Assembly (NCBI GenBank): GCA_012932865.1
Contig: SAXG01000005.1
Location: forward strand, 620,001-684,000
DNA: 64,000 nucleotides
Reading direction: 5' to 3'
DNA from: Amylostereum areolatum
Taxonomy: Eukaryota; Basidiomycota; Agaricomycetes; Russulales; Stereaceae
Shown one piece after another: positions 21,847 to 33,990 of the stretch. How positions within the stretch are numbered: position 1 is the first letter of the stretch; each line of letters opens with the position of its first letter. Under the pieces are notes generated by a model, which was given only the letters and a program-made list of their open reading frames with translations, did no database searches and was not told where the DNA came from. The position numbers and the translations under genes are program-made.

Positions 21847-22979
21847 TCAGTTGAGGAAGGCCTTTCGCCTGCGTTGGCTGACCAGGGTATGACGGCCCAG
21901 AGACCCCACCACCTGCACGCACACGTCCTTCGTGCCATTGTGCGCGACCTGGTACCCATCGTTGCACCGGTTGACGACGCAGCGGCCATCCACGCACGCA
22001 ACGTCGGCGACGTCCGCAAGCACGGTGCAGTCCTCACCGACGCTCTGAACAGGGCCGTCCGCGAAGCGGTGGGGCGTCGAGCATCCGCCACCTGTAACGC
22101 CAAGCATGGTGTCAGTGCACGTCGAACATATATCCATAGCGGGAGAGACCCACAGCTTTCGAGCTCAGTACGCGTATCGAGACACTCGAAGCCGAGCTTG
22201 GATCCCTGTCCGCTACCGGGGACACCGCAAACCTCTTCGGACGCTTTGCAGGTTGTGCGGGCGGCGCGGTAGGTCGTGATCCCCGCGTAACGCGCCGCGG
22301 CAGGGAGGTGCGCGTCACGCTTGTAATGCGGGTATCCCGACGAGCATCCCTGCATAAAATTGAACGGCGGGAGTAAGTAGGCGTATGTGCGCATATAGGC
22401 CCGCCACGCGAACGAACGCACCTGGGGGAAATATCCGCAGACGCCGTTGCACTCCCTGTTGGGAGGTGGGCAAGCGCATTGATTACCTTGAGGAAGGTAC
22501 GGGGACTTGCATTGGTAGGCGCAGGGATCGTTGGATGTGCAGGCGGGCGTGGAGTTGGGCGGGTAGGAACATTGCTGGCAGTCGGGTGAGGTCGAGAGCT
22601 ATTCATAGGCGGAGCCGAGGTCAGCCCAGTGCAATGTCAAGCCATCACAGACGCGAGGACTCACGAGTTTGGACAAAAGATTGGTCAGTTTCTGCGTTCC
22701 GATGATATCCCCCAGGAGGGAGAGCTCGATGTTGCTTTTGATCGCAAGAGGGAGGGCCGAAAGACAGAGGCAGATATCGACTTGGGTCGACGGCGGGCTC
22801 AGGACGCCGCCCAGACCGGGAATACCAGGGATCGAGAGGTGGAGGTCGTTGAGGAGGGAATCCGTGGATATGGAAAGACAGGTATCGAGGATGGCGCGGG
22901 GAGAGTGATACTGTTTCAACTGTGCGCCGACGACAGCGAGCGGGAAAGCGAGGAGAGAGAGGACGGCGGCGGTGCGCAT
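21847..22979 (-). CDS. CPL1-like/PriA-type cysteine-rich secreted protein
   Basis: The start at 22979 gives a signal peptide (MRTAAVLSLLAFPLAVVGAQ). Exon 1 (22665-22979) continues with a Leu/Ile-rich segment containing CLS and CLCLS. A 66-nt intron (22599-22664) leads to a Cys-rich block (CQQCSYPPNSTPAC...CAYQCKSPYLPQGNQCACPP). Two more introns follow, near 22410-22350 and 22164-22103. The C-terminal half reads CKASEEVCGVPGSGQGSKLGFECLD, then GEDCTVLADVADVACVDGRC and CNDGYQVAHNGT, the pattern I associate with the CPL1-like domain of PriA-type proteins. These are extracellular proteins linked to cell surface and capsule or to fruiting-body development. Assignment of the domain is from memory of the pattern. 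Confidence 0.75.
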
Positions 22980-23077
22980 GGCGAGACGAGACGAGACGAG
23001 GAGAGGAAAGGTTGAAGGAGTGGCGACGTCGAGGCGAGGACGATGATGAACCATGTTCAATTGACCGTCCTGGGGCA

Positions 23078-23084
23078 CTTATAC
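23078..23084 (-). promoter_or_regulatory. TATA-like element of the CPL1-like gene
   Basis: GTATAAGTG on the minus strand, about 100 bp before the ATG at 22979. Confidence 0.45.
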
Positions 23085-23089
23085 TGCGA

Positions 23090-23673
23090 CAGGGCGGGCG
23101 TGTATGGAAGGCTGTCAAGCAACGTCCAAGGTGGGTGGCGCGTCAGTGTCGGAGCTGCCGGGTGTCCCGCCCCCCGTCCTTTGCGTTGGCGGTGATAGAA
23201 ACGGGTCGCACTTCACTTGGATATCGGCACTTCCGGGGATGGAGACAGTGCGGCCACTGTCATCGGGGACAGCAAAGGAACGGCGGGCGATGCAAAGCCG
23301 CTCCGAGTTTGCATGAGCAGGTGCGTTTGATGCGTTCGCGAGGATCGTGACATGTCCAACGGACGTCAACGAAAAGTGGAGGGCCCATTTCCGCCTGAGA
23401 GTGGGAAACCTGGTCAGAAGTAAGTAGGAGAGACCTGGTTTGCGTAAAACAATCATGGGCAGGGCATCGGGTGTCGAAAGTGGCGCGATCACGTGGTCGT
23501 GACTCCCTTACTACCTCGAGCAGATCTCTGCGATGAAGTCCAATGAGAATATTTGCAAGGTATACAAATACACACAACAAAAAAGAATGTGATGCTACTT
23601 GTACACCGTCACAGCATGATCTGTCCAGATGAACATCGTCCTATTCTCGAAAACCCTTGCGTGCGCCGGCCGT
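23090..23673. other. Spacer without a recognised gene
   Basis: Only short open frames on both strands between the CPL1-like gene and the metalloprotease. No gene is supported. Confidence 0.4.
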
Positions 23674-24848
23674 TCAGATGGAGATGCCACGGTACGTGGC
23701 GATCTGGCTCTGCAGACGGGTGGTTTGTCCAGCAGAGAACTCGGTCATGCAACTGTCGTACGAGTAGTCCATGTAGTTCTGGATGGGGTCGACCTGCACC
23801 GCGACCAAATTATCAGAACACGTTCAGACCAAGGGTTGAGAGAAAGGAACTTACGCCACCGCCCGAGCAGGTGTCGCGACCAGTGGGGCAACCAGACGCC
23901 GCGGAAGCTTCCGGGGGGGTGTCGGAGACCTGGTCACCGGAGCCGCTGCAGCCGCCTTGGAAAGTGTGGTACAGACCGACCCAGTGGCCGACCTCGTGCG
24001 TCACGGTCTAAACACATGTCATGAGGATGGGATGGGAGCGATTCCGACAATAAGTAACGTACCTTGCCCTCGTTGTAGTTGGTGGTAGAACCGCCGGGTA
24101 CAGAGGAGAAGAGGAAGACGACACCGTCATCGCTGGGCGCAGAGGAGTAGTCCGATGGGAAGGTGGAGTAGCCAAGGAGACCCTCCGCATCGCCGGAGGT
24201 GAAGCTGCAATCCATCCAGGCCGGATATCAGCTGATCCAGATCATATCGTCGAGAAGACACAAAAGTGACGGACCCGACGGAGTACAAGTTGAGGGCGGA
24301 GGCACCACCCTTGCGAAGCTTCGACTTCATGGCGGTCTGCTCGGAGCTGGATGTCAAGGGTCAGTCGTGTCGAAAGAAGATGAAACGTAAATGAGACGGA
24401 CCTGTCGGGGGAAACGTTGTTGAACCAGGCGCTGTTGACGGTGCGGTCGGTGCCAGCGAGGTTGAACTTGAGACCTGAGCTGCTGTAGTCCGAGTTCAAG
24501 GTGTTGATCTGCGCCGTGATTTGGGAGGCGCTGCGAAGATGCATGGATTACATCAGTCCTCGCGATCACAGCAGCATAGGATACGGGCAAAGATACGTAC
24601 GGAATGTTGCCACCGGCCGTGGTACTATCCTTGCTGATGACATGGAAGTAGACGTCGATGGTCGCGGTCGCGGCAGCGAGGCTGGTGGTGCGCACAGCCT
24701 TGTTCGCCTGGAAGTGCTGCTCGGCCGCGATGAGCTTCTCCTCCGAGATGCTTGTGCCACAGGTGCGGACGGTCGTCGTGGTGTTGACGGGGCCGGCGAG
24801 GGCGATGGACGAGCCGAAGAGGGCGACGAGGGCGACAGAGATGAACAT
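23674..24848 (-). CDS. Secreted zinc metalloprotease, M43 (pappalysin-like) family
   Basis: Extracellular endopeptidase with an intact zinc site [11 protein letters not shown] (HExxHxxGxxH, near 23995-23960) and a Met-turn region [11 protein letters not shown] near 23770. The start at 24848 gives a signal peptide ([20 protein letters not shown]), followed by a propeptide-like region. Exon 1 is 24601-24848, then a 70-nt intron, exon 2 up to 24530, and at least three more exons; the frame stays open to TGA at 23674. Paired Cys around the zinc site ([19 protein letters not shown]) are typical of the fungal members. The total is about 285 residues, the usual length. It lies in the run of secreted-protein genes. 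Confidence 0.85.
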
Positions 24849-24925
24849 GGTGGAAGAGGGGGGGCCGAGGACGGTGAAGCAGAAACCAGGAGACGGTTGC
24901 TGGGGACTGTCATCGAAGGCCCGAA

Positions 24926-24935
24926 GGCTTTTATA
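24926..24935 (-). promoter_or_regulatory. TATA box of the metalloprotease gene
   Basis: TATAAAAGCC on the minus strand, about 80-87 bp before the ATG at 24848. Confidence 0.6.
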
Positions 24936-24939
24936 CGTG

Positions 24940-26846
24940 TAGACGATGTGCGGGAGAAGACAGGGAACGCATCACGGAATGGTGGTCAACGGTGCGTGTA
25001 TAGGGGGTTCCAGGGGAGAGGCATGTGGGGATGCTGCTAGCCAAGACATTCTGCACGAGGTGTGGACGCCGATAAAGAAATGTCACGTAGTGGGCAAGGG
25101 CCGGAAGCGATTCAGCCTCTTTGACGATGTTCGTGGCTGCATATTGCGCAGGTGTGCGCCCGTAAGAGCGGTAGGAAAGCTGGAGGAGTGGTGTGAGTCA
25201 GATGGTTCGGCAGTTGGGCAGAGACACGGACAGATGGACTCATATATAACCGAGCGGCGAGGGTTCGACTGGGCGCCACTGCTGCCGTCATTTCCATGAT
25301 AGTCACGAAGCTCTCTAGCTCTTCTGCCTCATGTGAGAGGTCTTGATTCCATGGAAAATGGATGCTCGTCGCATGGATCACCGTCTAACCTCATCTGGCC
25401 TGAGATCCTTGTAAACAGCGTCTTCGAAGCGTAGAACACACCTAAGAGGGCTCAGATCAATCGCCGACCCGTTCCAAAAGAGTCCGTCGCGCCAAAATGG
25501 TAGAGGATAGAGAGGAGAAAAGGCTTGAAACCGTGATAAGTACAATCCGAGGATCGGCCGCGATCGCGCTTCACGGACGCTATCGCGGGTGCTCTTTGCG
25601 CGGTCTCATTCGCTCCACTCGCCGTGCCATGTGCACGCATGCATCTGATGCTGAGCGCTGATCCCGGAGGCTATTAATAGTCTTACGGCGATGCGGGATT
25701 GCGAAGGAGAGATGAGAGATGATGAGAGCTCATGATTCTGGCGTTGCATCTGCGCCGGATGACAGAATGTTCTGAAGATCTGGGCACGTAGCTGTCCACG
25801 AAACCTAGCTTGCAAGCTATGTAAGGGAAATGGCGAGTGTCGAGGTCGGTCGAGAAGGGGTCGAGGAATCGGATGTCGATGAGGTATAGGAGGTATCAGG
25901 CCGGTCACTGGCAGGCCTCAGGAGGTCTTGATTTCCATCATGATCAAGTCGAGAGCAATTGTCGGAAACCCGAGGATGTCGACGACTACGCAACGCTTAC
26001 GTTATAGCCCCGAAGCCACGTGCGGGTCCGTCACTTCCGAAGTGCTCTGCTGGGTCTGCACAAATGCTCTCTTGCCATCGTACCTTCATGTTTCCTTCGA
26101 CATTCGATGACGTGAAGTTGTGCGAAGAACGTAGCCTCCAAACCTTCTCTCGGTCTCTCCCTCTAGATCCAATCCGAGTTTCTGCCACGCGACGCGCTCG
26201 CGAACGAACAACCCCGTAGGAATCTACTAAGGATCATTTCTACCACTATTCTCCTCAGGCAGACGTCGACTTCCTCAACCCTTCATTTCGCCATAGGTAA
26301 TACAGTGTGTATTCAATATTCAATAGTCACCAGGTGGCCGAGACACTTCTCGACAACCTTCTCAAGTTCAGAATCAGTTGGTATGCGGCTTTGTGTTATA
26401 CCCCCACACCTTATAGCAGGCTACCTGGGATATATACGGGCGGCCGACTATTGCATAAGTTCAGTCATTATCGGATAGACCGATGTCGGCCGACAGGTCC
26501 CCAAATCTGTAAGCTACCGTCATCACGTGCTCTTTTCCTCGTTAGCCGTCCCCCGCCTCGGGCGATATTCCATCCCTTCGCCAGCCATCTCCCCTCGGCA
26601 GGATAACTGTCACGTGCCCCTTCCCTTCGCCAGCCTGCCCCCTCGGTAGGATACCCCTCGGATGCTTCCCTCCCTAGCCGTCCCCAGGCCCTCGGCAGGA
26701 TGCGTCTCAATAGTCAGTCCTCCTGGCTCGGTCCCGTAGGCACCTGTGAAAGTCACACACACTGTATATACCTAGGAATATATTCTCTTGTGACCTTAGA
26801 ATCTGTTCCTTTGTCAGGTGGGATAGTACAATATGAATACCAGAAT
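24940..26846. other. Gene-poor stretch with degenerate repeats
   Basis: About 1.9 kb without a recognisable gene. Between about 26560 and 26703 a C-rich repeat occurs three times (CCCTCGGCAGGAT or CCCTCGGTAGGAT) together with CCCTTCGCCAGCC twice. It marks the transition from the secretome region to the mobile-element region. Confidence 0.4.
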
Positions 26847-27731
26847 TTAAGAAGAGCTACCCCCCCCTCCTGTGTCCATCCCTTCGTCGTACATTTCATA
26901 CCCAGGTTGGGGCACGCCCAAGGCATAGTCGTACCAGGGCCATGCCTCGTTTGCGACGTGGAACACAGGAGCAGGGCCACCAATCGACATTCCTATCTCA
27001 GCCATGGCATGGACTAGCTTCTTCCATCTCACCGAGACCAAGGCCATCTCTTTCACAACCTCGTCTCGATGGTCGCCAGCTTCCTCACGAAGGGTTGTCG
27101 TTGACTCGCCCATTCGCCGAACCCTCCACCAACATCCAGCAGCTGCAGACAGCCACTCCTCCAGACCGTCTGTTCCAGGCTACTACAAATTAATGACTCA
27201 AACCTCGGCACAGAAGCTCAAGACATACCTCCATCATGGCGTTCTGCAGATACTTCACAAATCCATCCACCACATCATACGCCTTCCCCGACTCTAAAAA
27301 AAACCACCATTCTGGAAGAGATGGCAGTTCTCCTTCCTTTTCGCATACCGATGCAGCCAAGGCCGGGATGTCCATCCAATCGCCTTCGCCGAGTGCGAGA
27401 TACTTGTGAAGGACACCGAGTAGGTTGTGTTGTTTGAGACCAAATCCCTTCAACCTGGCTACCCCCAACAATGTAGTAATTAAGTCCTAAATGCTTGTAA
27501 GTGACGGTAGAAGACAACACGGAGATCACTTGCCAGTTCTCGCTGGATGCAAACCTTGACCGAACGATCAAATTCCCAAGCGCTTCGGAAGTTCTCGTTC
27601 GTGTTCGCGTCTTCGGGGTGTCGATAGGGCAGGGAAACAAGATATATGGCGGCTCTCGCAAGTCTAGACGTGAGCGTGTCCAGGGTATTCTGCGCGTGTT
27701 CGGCAGGAGACATTCTGGCCATGGTGGAGAA
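26847..27731 (-). CDS. Unrecognised multi-exon gene
   Basis: Minus-strand exons read coherently. A first piece (ATG 27731, or possibly 27866) reads MARMSPAEHAQNTLDTLTSR and is joined through an intron near 27530-27460 to RLKGFGLKQHNLLGVLHKY and SLPEWWFFLESGKAYDVVDG. Later exons read FVRKLATIETRL and VSVRWKKLVHAMAEIGM, and the C terminus is acidic and Gly/Ser-rich, stopping at 26847. The pieces look like real coding sequence but match no family I know. It lies beside a KDZ-type element, so it may be element cargo. Confidence 0.4.
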
Positions 27732-27847
27732 AAGAAACACGAATCGTCGGCAAAGCTTCCTATTAGGAATCCTCGGTTGGCTGTGTTCGTTTCTCGTCCC
27801 AACCGCCAACTCGGAACCTTCCGCTGTCGTCAACTTCGTCCCTCCCA

Positions 27848-28746
27848 TGTCGGTTCCATCTATCATTATCCCACCCCCGTCAAGCGACTGCTTGAAAGAG
27901 ATTGGTCGCCTGGAACTCTACGCTGAGGTGTACGCGGCGACATCATGGCTACGACGCATCTGCCGAGACCTCGCCAATGAACAGTTTTTGCCGAAATGTT
28001 TCTCAGAAGGACTCCGTACGGAAGCGGTGCGTTGTTCTTCATCTCGTTCTCGGTAATTATTGACCATTGTCAGATTTACATGCCGAGATTACTGGGCGAA
28101 TACGCATTGATGTCGTCGTCGGTGCTCGGTGAGAATCGGTGGCTGATGAAGATCCACAATCTCTGCGCCAACCCCCCCCCCCGATTTTCCCCTTCACGAT
28201 CTCCTGACACTTTTGCCTCATGGACCCCTCAGTCAAGCGGAGGCCCTTGGATGTAGAGGGACAGTCAATGAATGGTGGCTTGCAGACAGTGTTGTAGAGC
28301 CTCGTCGGGAACGTTCGGCCGTCCGATCCATGGAGCTTTGGGTGGATAACCCGGTATGTCTTGTCTATGGTCTCCTTATTTACTTCTCTCACGAATGAGC
28401 AGCCTTTTCATACTATCAACCGGGATGAATCCTCCCGAGCGAGAGGAGTCATGCCATCTCGGTTTCTACCTCTTCCTCCCGAGGGATCTCAGACGTCGTC
28501 AGGTATGTCTCCGACCTCTTCATATTGTATCGCTCATTCACAACATAGATACCCACGCAAGGCTCCAGACGTCACATCAAGGCAATGCTTGCTAGTCACC
28601 AGGAAATTCTCGATCACATGAATGTCCAACGTACCCAGCTTATAGAGACCGACCTCCGATCGCTCATGGAGGAGCACACTGACAAGCTGAAGAGCCTCCA
28701 TAGTGTTCCGGCCCTGTCAAATTCTAGATTGCTTCGGGGGGATTAA
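27848..28746 (+). CDS. Unrecognised gene with C-terminal coiled coil
   Basis: Plus-strand pieces: a possible start at 27848 (MSVPSIIIPPPSSDCLKEIG, continuing into a Leu/Tyr-rich helix-like region), an exon near 28400-28500 (QPFHTINRDESSRARGVMP), and a last exon from about 28550 reading IKAMLASHQEILDHMNVQRT and then LIETDLRSLMEEHTDKLKSL, a probable coiled coil, ending at TAA 28746. Exon borders in the middle are not settled, and the 5' end overlaps the start of the minus-strand gene. No family is recognised. Confidence 0.3.
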
Positions 28747-28814
28747 ACACTACGTAGGTAATCAGGGCGTTAGTTGTATTTTTGTTATCATTCTCAGTCT
28801 TTTTACGGAGAACG

Positions 28815-29080
28815 CGTGTCCCAACCGAGAAAGTGGGAGATGAAGCGAGTGCGGGGCAAGTGTGTCCCGATTGAGAAGGTGTGAGACAAAGCGAGCTCAG
28901 GGCCAGCTCGTTCGGGATGGGTGTCCCGACCGAGAAAATGGGAGACGAAGCGGGTGCAGGAAATAGGTGTCCCTACCGAGAAGGTGTGAGATAAAGCGAG
29001 CGCAAGGCCAGCGTGCTGTCAATGAGCGTCCCGACCGAGAATATGGGAGACGAAGCACCTCCGTGACGAGCATCCCACTG
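28815..29080. repeat. Tandem repeat of a roughly 60-bp unit
   Basis: At least five diverged copies of a unit around GTGTCCCGACCGAGAA-A-TGGGAGA-GAAGCGAG, spaced about 50-60 bp, alternating between two variants (...AAGGTGTGAGA and ...AAATGGGAGA). It lies about 150 bp past the 3' end of the KDZ transposase gene and could be a subterminal repeat of that element. Confidence 0.6.
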
Positions 29081-30577
29081 AGCAATGGGAAATCGAGCGA
29101 GCACCGGAGCTGTGTACCTACCGAAACCTAAAAATCTCAGTGCGCAGACTCACTGCCTAGACAATAGAGTGTGCCGGAACATAGACCCAGTCATGTATTT
29201 ATTCCATTACCGAAGTTCATCGTCTTTAAGGGTTCCAGTACCGAATAATCCCAGGGCCCAGCTCATTATCAAATGTAGTCTGTGCCCTCTCCGCATACTC
29301 CATCCAGATGGAAATCATCCTCTCTGCGGTGCAAATATGACCTGGAGCAGGTCGGGGAGATGACTTCATCAAATCCCGCCGACCCTCCCATTCCTTAACG
29401 AGGTATCTGAAGCTTGAATATGTCATTCCCATCTCGGCCTTCACAATGATCAGTTCTTCTTCCACTCGGTCGAGGGACAACCTTGTCTCGATCCACCGAT
29501 TCCTGAAGACTACATACCATAATGGCTATTAATCACAGTAAGTACCGCTCTCAAACAAAGTGAAACTCACATTCCCCCAGATACCGACTCGCCTCCGCAT
29601 CACTCGCTAGATCCATTGTCCAAAACCAGGCAAGGTCCATCTTCCAGCTCATAGGGTTGTTCGGGTCGATGCTTGATGTTGAGACCGCCATGTCGTCTTT
29701 CCGAAGGACCTGAAACCGGTCCTCCTGATCCTTCGTCCACCCAAGCCGACGTAGAGCGTCCCGACAACAGATATACTCCTGGGCTTCCAGGCGAACGGTC
29801 TTGTTTAGTGCGTGGATCACTTTCATTCCCTTGGTGTGGTCGGCAACACCTCTCGCCACGTTAGGGACCTTGCGCACAGTCACTCGGTAGGCATTGGCTT
29901 TGTCGACTAGGCCGAGACGGATTTGTTGGAGGTGGTGCTCTGCACTCACCACCCGAAGTTCCCGCTCCAGATCGACAAATTTCTTGTTAACTCCCGCACG
30001 ACACCAAGCTTCCCCCCGAGCTGATGGAAGGTCGATAAACCGTTTCTCGGGCTCCAATCCCTGAGAGGGCAGAGTCCTTCCAATGTGATCGTCCCATTCG
30101 TCTTCATTGTGTAGCTTGCGAAGACGGACACTGTGAAGTCGCTCGGGACGAACGCCAAATCGTTCCATGGCCACCTCATTATGTTTTCGCACCTTGTGGG
30201 CCATTCGATGTCGCCAAAGGTTGATGTTTGCATGCTCGCGCTCGGTATCGGACATCTGGGCAACATATGCCTGCAGTTGCAATCTTCATGGCCCCCCATC
30301 AGTGTCTTGTGGAATACCCAGTGAATAACTTGAGGCTTACTGTTCTTCTTGCAGGGCAATCCCATCTATGATGCATTTCACATCTCCAGGATTATCGCTC
30401 ATTCGTGTCTCGTCGGCGACAAGTTGGATTTCCACAGCTTTCCGAGAAACAACTGAGGACATGGATAAGTACAAATCTGAGTGCTCAGCAGAAGCCCGAC
30501 CTTTTATATTGGTGTCCATGAAACCATCCATCGACTTTGGGTCTTTTTCCCTCTTCTTCATAGCATCTTTCGTATCT

Positions 30578-30582
30578 TGAGT
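30578..30582. repeat. Target-site duplication TGAGT, left
   Basis: Five bases directly before the left LTR; the same five bases follow the right LTR. Confidence 0.9.
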
Positions 30583-31040
30583 TGTCAGCAACGACTAGTG
30601 CGACAGCACCAAGTTACGACACAGCTGACTAGAAGATGAGGACGACAGAGGGGAGCCGATCAGACACGGCGACAGACGAGGGAAAGCAAGCAAAGTCGGT
30701 AGAATTGACTAGCTCGAGATAAGGAATATGTACAGCGAGAGCGAGCCTTATATACACAAGAGGAGAGAGACTTAGGTAAGCAACCAATACACGGCGATCA
30801 GTAAGCAGACCAAGTATAAGTAAGCAGTCGTATGTAAAAGAGCACAGCATGAGTCAGTATTGTACAGCATGAGTCAAGAGAAAGGAGTCAGACCCGGACC
30901 GAGATGAGTCACGTGGGTCCGGGCGGGATATAGATGAGCCGGGTCCGGGCCAAGGTGGAGCCGGACCGGTGATAAGTCGATAAGTCCTAAAGCGTGTAAC
31001 CGATGTAAAGTAAAAAGAAATTTATAGACCGTTCATGACA
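30583..31040 (-). repeat. 3' LTR (element orientation)
   Basis: 458 bp, TGTCA...TGACA. The pol frame ends at 31033, eight bases inside this LTR. Confidence 0.95.
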
Positions 31041-33990
31041 TCACCCCTTCCTTAGATTCGACGTCCTCGTCGTAATCAGATCCAGTTTCTTCCTCCGACA
31101 GGAGTTTCCAACGATTAAGGCGTGCAGGTTTCGGGGCACCCGGATGTTCACGGTGGAAGTCGTCAATGCGTTTCTTGGCATTCTGGAGATTGGTGAGAGG
31201 CTCCCAAGTATTGTCATTGTCTGGGTAGCCTTTCCATTTGACGAGGTACTTGAAGCCGCGACCAACCTTCTTGGAGTCTATAATCTTTTCGACCTCATAG
31301 ACTTCCTCTCCTTGGACTAACTCTGGCGGTGGAGGTGTAGGTGCTTTCTGATTGTCAAAGGCGGGACCGTTGTGTGGAGATAGGAGGGACTCGTTGAAGA
31401 CCGGATGTTTTCGTGACCAGGATGTAGGGAGGCGAAGCTTGTAAGCCGATGCTCCGACTTTTTCCAGGATTTCGAAAGGACCAAAGCGCTTGTCATCTAG
31501 CTTTTGCATAGGACGTGCCGTTTTGATTACGGTTTGGCCATCTCTGGTCTTGGCTTCCAGCCAGACGAAGTCGCCAATTTTGTAATCTATTGGTTCGTCC
31601 TTCTTGCGATCGTAAAAGCGCTTTTGATCGTCCTGTGCTGCCTTTAGCGCAGAGCGGGCTTCCTCATAGATGTCTCGCATGCGTTGTGCAAACTCGTTCG
31701 CCGATGGGTTGTCTGTCTCACGTCGAGGGTTTGTCCCCAGGTAGAGTTCCCGACCATAGTTGGCAAAGTTGGGAGACATCCCAATCGAACTATGGACCAT
31801 GTTGTTGAGTGCAGTCATGGCAAGTGGGAGGTAACGTGTCCAATTGTCCTGTCGTTGATTGACGAAGATGCGAAGGTAGTTTTCCATGGTCATGGAGCAG
31901 TTCGGTCTGTCCGTCCGTCTGAGGGTGATACGCCGTGGACGGGTTCCCTTCAATGCCTAACAGTTGGAACAATGCTGTGGTGAATTTGGAGACAAACACG
32001 CTGCCACGGTCGCTGACGATCTTTCTAGGAATTCCATGATGGGGGACCACCTCGCGTAGGTACTCGAAGGCGAGTTCGTCCTCCGTTAGGTCTTTGGTCG
32101 TGGCCCAGAATACAACCTGCTTGGTACCCATGCAGTTCACATTGCAGATGGCGTCTTTTCCATCCGAGACTGGGAGCGGACATGACAAAGTCGATGGATA
32201 CATGCTCCCAAGGCGCTTGTGGCGGGTCATGTGGGTGGAGTGGAGCGGCAATGCGATCATGTCTAATCTTGGTACGTTGGCAGGTCTCACATCCTTCAAC
32301 ATATTTCCAGGACATCGTCTCTAATGGCAGGCCACCAGTAGTTGCGCGTGATGAGCTCATGGGTCTTGTATCGTCCTGGGTGACCGACAAGCGGGCCGTC
32401 ATGATGAGCTTGGATGATGTCTGCACGGAGTCCTTTGTCTCTTGGGACATAGAGTCTGTGTTGCCAGGTGATCGTTCCATCTGCAGTGTTCCAGCCATCC
32501 CTTCACTTTGAGTGCTAAGGCGCGTTCTACTGCATGGTCTCGGAGTAAGGTAGCCTCCTGAATCCGCTCAATGAAGACATTGTCAGGTCCATTGGTTATA
32601 ATTCCTGCATGGTTGAGGGCGCGAAAGAGTTCTGGTTTCAGGAGGACAATGTTTTCATTGTCTTTCTCCCCCTTCTCAAGGCCCGCTAGTCGGGAAATAG
32701 CATCGGGTTTACCCATTGTTTTGCCAGGCTTGTGGAGTAGCGTACAATGATACTCTTGTAGCTCCGTTAACCATCGTGCTTGTCTCCGATTTAGCTTCTG
32801 CGCCTTGCGGAAGTACGTGAGATTGCGATGATCCGACCAGATTTCAAACTCCTGTCGTGCCCCCATGAGGTATTGTCTCCATTCCTCTAGCGCCGTCATG
32901 ATAGCCAGTAATTCCTTGTCATAAATCTCATAGTTCCTCTCAGCTTCGCTGAGGGACTTTGAGAGGAAGGCGACCGGGTGCCATTTGCCATTGTCCTGTT
33001 GTTGCGAAAGCACCGCGCCCGTGGCATAGTCAGAGGAGTCCGCCTCGACACGGAACTGTCCATCGTCTGTAGGGATTGCTAGAACTGGCTGCGATGTTAT
33101 ACGTCGCTTGAGTTCCTCAAAAGCCTCCTGCTGTGGGGTGTCCCAGACCCATTCCGTCTTCCCAGTGAGTTTAGTCATTGGGTGAGCAATGCCACTGAAG
33201 TCCTTGATAAAGCGACGGTAGAAGTTGCAAAAGCCCAAAAATGATTGAAGTTGTTTCTTCGTTTTGGGGGCTGGCCAATTGGTGATTGCCGCGACCTTTG
33301 CTGGATCCATGCGAACCCTTCCTCCGCCGACAATCATGCCCAGGTATTCGATTTCTGCCTTCTCAAACTCGCACTTTTCTGGCTTCAGATAGAGTTTGTT
33401 TTCTCGCAGGATCCAAAGGACCTCCTTGACTATTCGACGATGTTCTTCTAGCGTATGTGTGAAGATGAGGATGTCGTCCAAATAGACGACCACGACTCCT
33501 TGGTGGATCAAGTCTTTGAACAGGTCATTCATCATGGCTTGGAACGTAGACGGGGAGTTGGTGAGTCCAAAGAACATGACCGTAGGCTCGTAGAGACCTT
33601 TGTTCGTGCGGAATGCAGCTTTCCACTCGTCCCCTTCTTTAATCCGAACATTGTTGTACCCCCATCGGACATCGAGCTTGGTAAAGTGCCGTGCTTCTTT
33701 AGCCACTCATGTCCAATGAAAAGGTCCGTATCTCCTAGATTGGAGACCGCCAGGTCAATGTTTTCTTCATGGTCTTGAATATTTAGGCGAAGTGTGACAT
33801 ATTCCGTAATGGGACCTCCTGTGTTGAGAGTGCCGTCTGCATTTCGTACTGGGATTGGGCGAGCAGTCCGTCGCGTGGGGATGTGATTTTCCTGCACAAA
33901 CTTCGTGTTGATACACGAGCCAGTGCAACCACTGTCCAGGAGTGCGAGAGCTTTGACAATGCAGTTTGGAATCTACCACCAGTTGTGTGG
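31033..33990 (-). pseudogene. Defective pol: protease, reverse transcriptase, RNase H, integrase, chromodomain
   Basis: A protease piece with the motif LLDSGCTGSC and GHEWLKKH lies near 33960-33700. It runs directly into the reverse transcriptase at FTKLDVRWGYNN (about 33690), so the segment that normally links them, including the first RT motifs, is deleted. The RT active site reads VVYLDDILIF (about 33490), followed by a connection and RNase H (EADSSDYATG, about 33040) to about 32760. Integrase pieces occur in different frames: the zinc-binding tail GCETCQRTKIRHD near 32280, SIDFVMS, and DRGSVFVSKF...PQTDGQTE near 32010-31910. The C terminus has a chromodomain (YEVEKIIDSKK...YLVKWKGY...NTWEP, about 31310-31180). 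I count at least four frame changes. It cannot make a full-length pol. Confidence 0.85.

Noticed and set aside
26480..26710. Minus-strand open frame of 80 codons in the C-rich repeat
   Set aside because: Produced by the degenerate CCCTCGGCAGGAT repeat; low complexity with no gene context.
30629..30850. A 73-codon open frame found in both LTRs
   Set aside because: It lies wholly within the LTR, is duplicated only because the LTRs are identical, and has no recognisable domain.
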